Assembly: GCA_030629925.1 (NCBI GenBank)
Contig: DAOVOB010000040.1
Location: forward strand, 1-7,998
Length of the DNA: 7,998 bases
Direction: 5' to 3'
Source: Fidelibacterota bacterium
Lineage (GTDB): Bacteria; Fidelibacterota; Fidelibacteria; Fidelibacterales; Fidelibacteraceae
Each line of letters starts with the position of its first letter. The first letter of the stretch is position 1. The notes under the pieces were generated by a model, which saw only the letters and a list, made by a program, of their open reading frames with translations, was not told where the DNA came from and did not search any database. This document shows, piece after piece, positions 6,609 through 7,998 of this stretch. Position numbers and translations under genes: made by a program.

Positions 6609-7292
6609 TCATGCATTCTTTTCCATAAAAACAAACTCTCCAAAATATTCAGGTTGATGAAAGTTTAATTTTTTGACCGGACTCCATGCAGCCCAGTGAG
6701 GATGAGAGGTCTTATCTCCACATTTATATAAATTACCCTGCCAGATTGAGCTATTTATCTTTTTAATTGGTGTATAAAGTTCAAAAAATGAAAATGGAAT
6801 ATTGAGAGCTAGAAACCAAGTTATCTCTTTTTTGATTTCCGGTTCAATAACTCGAGGTAAACTGCTTAGTATCTTGATCTGTTTTGAATGCTGTTCGGGA
6901 ATAGGGCGAATATCTTTACGCTTTCCTGTAGTATCCCGATCGGGATCAACAATATAATTCACATGCAGGGTTCCGCCGGCATTCAGCTCAAAATTGTAGT
7001 AGCCCTCAGCTTTGGGGGGTCGAATAAACCATTCAACACAACTATCTTCATTTACTTTAGAATTATAATCGGTATAAATTGAACGCACATAGCGATCTTT
7101 TACTTTATAAAGTAAATATATACCCTGATCATTATATTGAATTTTTACTAATGTTTGTGGCATGTGATCACTGCTGCTAGGATGAAACAAATCGATCTCA
7201 GCAATCGGAGCGTCTCTCCAGCATAAAGAATTCCAGTCAATTGACAAATTCTTAATTTTTATATTGTTACATATGTGATAACTTTTTGTCAT
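6609..7292 (-). CDS. Carbohydrate-binding family 9-like protein (CBM9-like/DOMON-type fold)
   Basis: The protein has 227 residues and is essentially one beta-sandwich domain. Family landmarks occur in order: LYKVKDRYVRS (61-71), EDSCVEWFIRP (82-91), GYYNFELNAGGTL (97-109), EITWFLALNIPF (156-167), LYKCGDKTSHPHWAAWSPV (188-206) and FHQPEYFGEFVF (211-222). This matches stand-alone proteins annotated as carbohydrate-binding family 9-like, related to the xylan/cellulose-binding CBM9 module. In CBM9 modules sugar binding uses aromatic residues, and several Trp and Tyr are conserved here, but no ligand can be named. There is no signal peptide or lipobox, so it appears cytoplasmic, which is odd for a polysaccharide binder. 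AAGGG lies 5 bases before the ATG and fixes the start. It follows the M28 gene by 52 bp in the same direction. Confidence 0.85.
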   Translation of the reverse strand: MTKSYHICNNIKIKNLSIDWNSLCWRDAPIAEIDLFHPSSSDHMPQTLVKIQYNDQGIYLLYKVKDRYVRSIYTDYNSKVNEDSCVEWFIRPPKAEGYYNFELNAGGTLHVNYIVDPDRDTTGKRKDIRPIPEQHSKQIKILSSLPRVIEPEIKKEITWFLALNIPFSFFELYTPIKKINSSIWQGNLYKCGDKTSHPHWAAWSPVKKLNFHQPEYFGEFVFMEKNA

Positions 7293-7297
7293 AGTTT

Positions 7298-7302
7298 CCC
7301 TT
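7298..7302 (-). promoter_or_regulatory. Ribosome binding site of the CBM9-like gene
   Basis: The minus strand reads AAGGG here, 5 bases before the ATG at 7292. It confirms that the protein starts without a signal peptide. Confidence 0.7.
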
Positions 7303-7344
7303 GTTTATAATAATGTAACAATTATTGGGCTTAAATGCCAATGC

Positions 7345-7998
7345 TTATTGACGTAAAAGCCAAAGATATAGCACATCGCCAACGCTCTTAAGACTTTGCG
7401 GTGAGCAGTGGGCCGGCAGATCACGTGGAGTGTGCCAAATATTTTTGCCCTTGTAGTAATAATGAAAATCAATAAGATCAATAGTGGGAATACCTGCTTT
7501 TATGTTAAGTGGAACATGATCATCATATATTTCGTCCCCTACTTGCTTCCGGAATATCTGTCCATAACCAAGTTCCTTTGCTATAGCCCACACTTCATTA
7601 ACTAATTCCGGGGCGTATCGCATACTATTTGCTTCAATGAAAATTTCAAGATCGCGATCACCGATCATATCAATAAGAATACCTTTATTCGCTAGTGGTA
7701 ATATGGGGTTTTCTGCATAGTATTCCGAACCCTGACAGAAATATTTCCCATTTCCCGCAATACCCATATCTTCTGCATCCCAAAAAATCACATCAACACC
7801 GATAGTGGGAGTAATATTTGCAATATGCTTCATCAATTCAAGTAACACTGCCGTTCCGCTTGCTCCATCATTCGCACCAGGAACAGGTGTGTTATAATAT
7901 ACAAAATCTTTATCGGAAATGGGGCGCGTATCCCAATGTGTGCTTAGCATCACTCTTTTGGAATTTTCAGGGCTAAATCGTGCTATAATATTAAAGGC
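7345..7998 (-). CDS. M28 family zinc peptidase, glutaminyl-peptide cyclotransferase-like, 5' end outside window
   Basis: The frame is open to the right edge, and 217 residues are visible. The residues before the first Met codon continue the family pattern (NIIARFSPENSKRVML), so the real start lies beyond 7998. Counting the first visible residue as 1: STHWDTRP (19-26, H21), PGANDGASGTAVLLEL (40-55, zinc Asp D44), FWDAEDMG (72-79, E76 as likely base and D77 as likely zinc ligand), ILIDMIGDRD (107-116), DDHVPL (159-164, zinc His H161) and GIPTIDLIDFHYYYKGKNIWHTPRD near the end. This order is that of single-zinc glutaminyl cyclases, which convert N-terminal Gln to pyroglutamate, and of closely related M28 aminopeptidases. 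Sequence alone does not separate the two activities. Such proteins are usually exported, but the region that would hold a signal peptide is missing. It is followed at 52 bp by the CBM9-like gene. Confidence 0.92.
   Translation of the reverse strand, partial: AFNIIARFSPENSKRVMLSTHWDTRPISDKDFVYYNTPVPGANDGASGTAVLLELMKHIANITPTIGVDVIFWDAEDMGIAGNGKYFCQGSEYYAENPILPLANKGILIDMIGDRDLEIFIEANSMRYAPELVNEVWAIAKELGYGQIFRKQVGDEIYDDHVPLNIKAGIPTIDLIDFHYYYKGKNIWHTPRDLPAHCSPQSLKSVGDVLYLWLLRQ

Noticed and set aside
7951..7953. GTG as start of the M28 gene
   Set aside because: The frame continues upstream to the window edge with residues matching the family (NIIARF...), so the codon is an internal Val.

Overview
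The window is AT-rich bacterial DNA with standard bacterial translation signals. Clear Shine-Dalgarno sequences (AAGGAGA, AAGGAG, AAGGG) precede several starts. The gene types are a MutS2 with a C-terminal Smr domain, an ECF sigma factor with a zinc-finger anti-sigma and LTXXQ periplasmic proteins, RmuC, a CBM9-like protein and an M28 glutaminyl-cyclase-like enzyme. Together they suggest a Gram-negative, didderm bacterium of the FCB/Marinimicrobia/Cloacimonadota/Calditrichota kind. The strong Shine-Dalgarno sites argue mildly against Bacteroidota proper. This assignment is inference and is not secure.

Layout. Bases 2-2149 (+) hold a MutS2 gene whose 5' end lies outside the window. Bases 2150-2518 hold no intact gene. 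They contain a palindromic dispersed-type repeat (about 2196-2343), a possible 25-codon coding remnant, and a bidirectional terminator (2468-2503) that closes two convergent transcription units. Everything from 2519 to the right edge is on the minus strand. In order of transcription it reads: M28 peptidase/glutaminyl cyclase-like (5' end outside the window), CBM9-like protein, class III nucleotide cyclase with a TPR-like tail, RmuC, ECF sigma factor, membrane anti-sigma factor, LTXXQ periplasmic protein, and a second Spy-like periplasmic protein with a Met/Gly/Asn-rich tail.

How the genes work together. The most coherent system is the four-gene envelope-stress module at 2519-4497. The sigma and anti-sigma genes overlap by 4 bp (ATGA). 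The anti-sigma has a cytoplasmic HxxxCxxC zinc-binding head and one membrane helix. The two downstream proteins are predicted to be exported and carry LTXXQ-type helical domains, as do Spy/CpxP chaperones and the metal sensor CnrX. A candidate ECF promoter (GTTAAC-16 bp-GGTC) lies just before the sigma gene and would give autoregulation. The cyclase and rmuC are separated by only 8 bp and are probably co-transcribed. The cyclase has the metal and transition-state residues but Gln in place of the usual adenine-binding Lys, so its product is uncertain. No RNA gene, CRISPR array, transposase or phage gene was seen.
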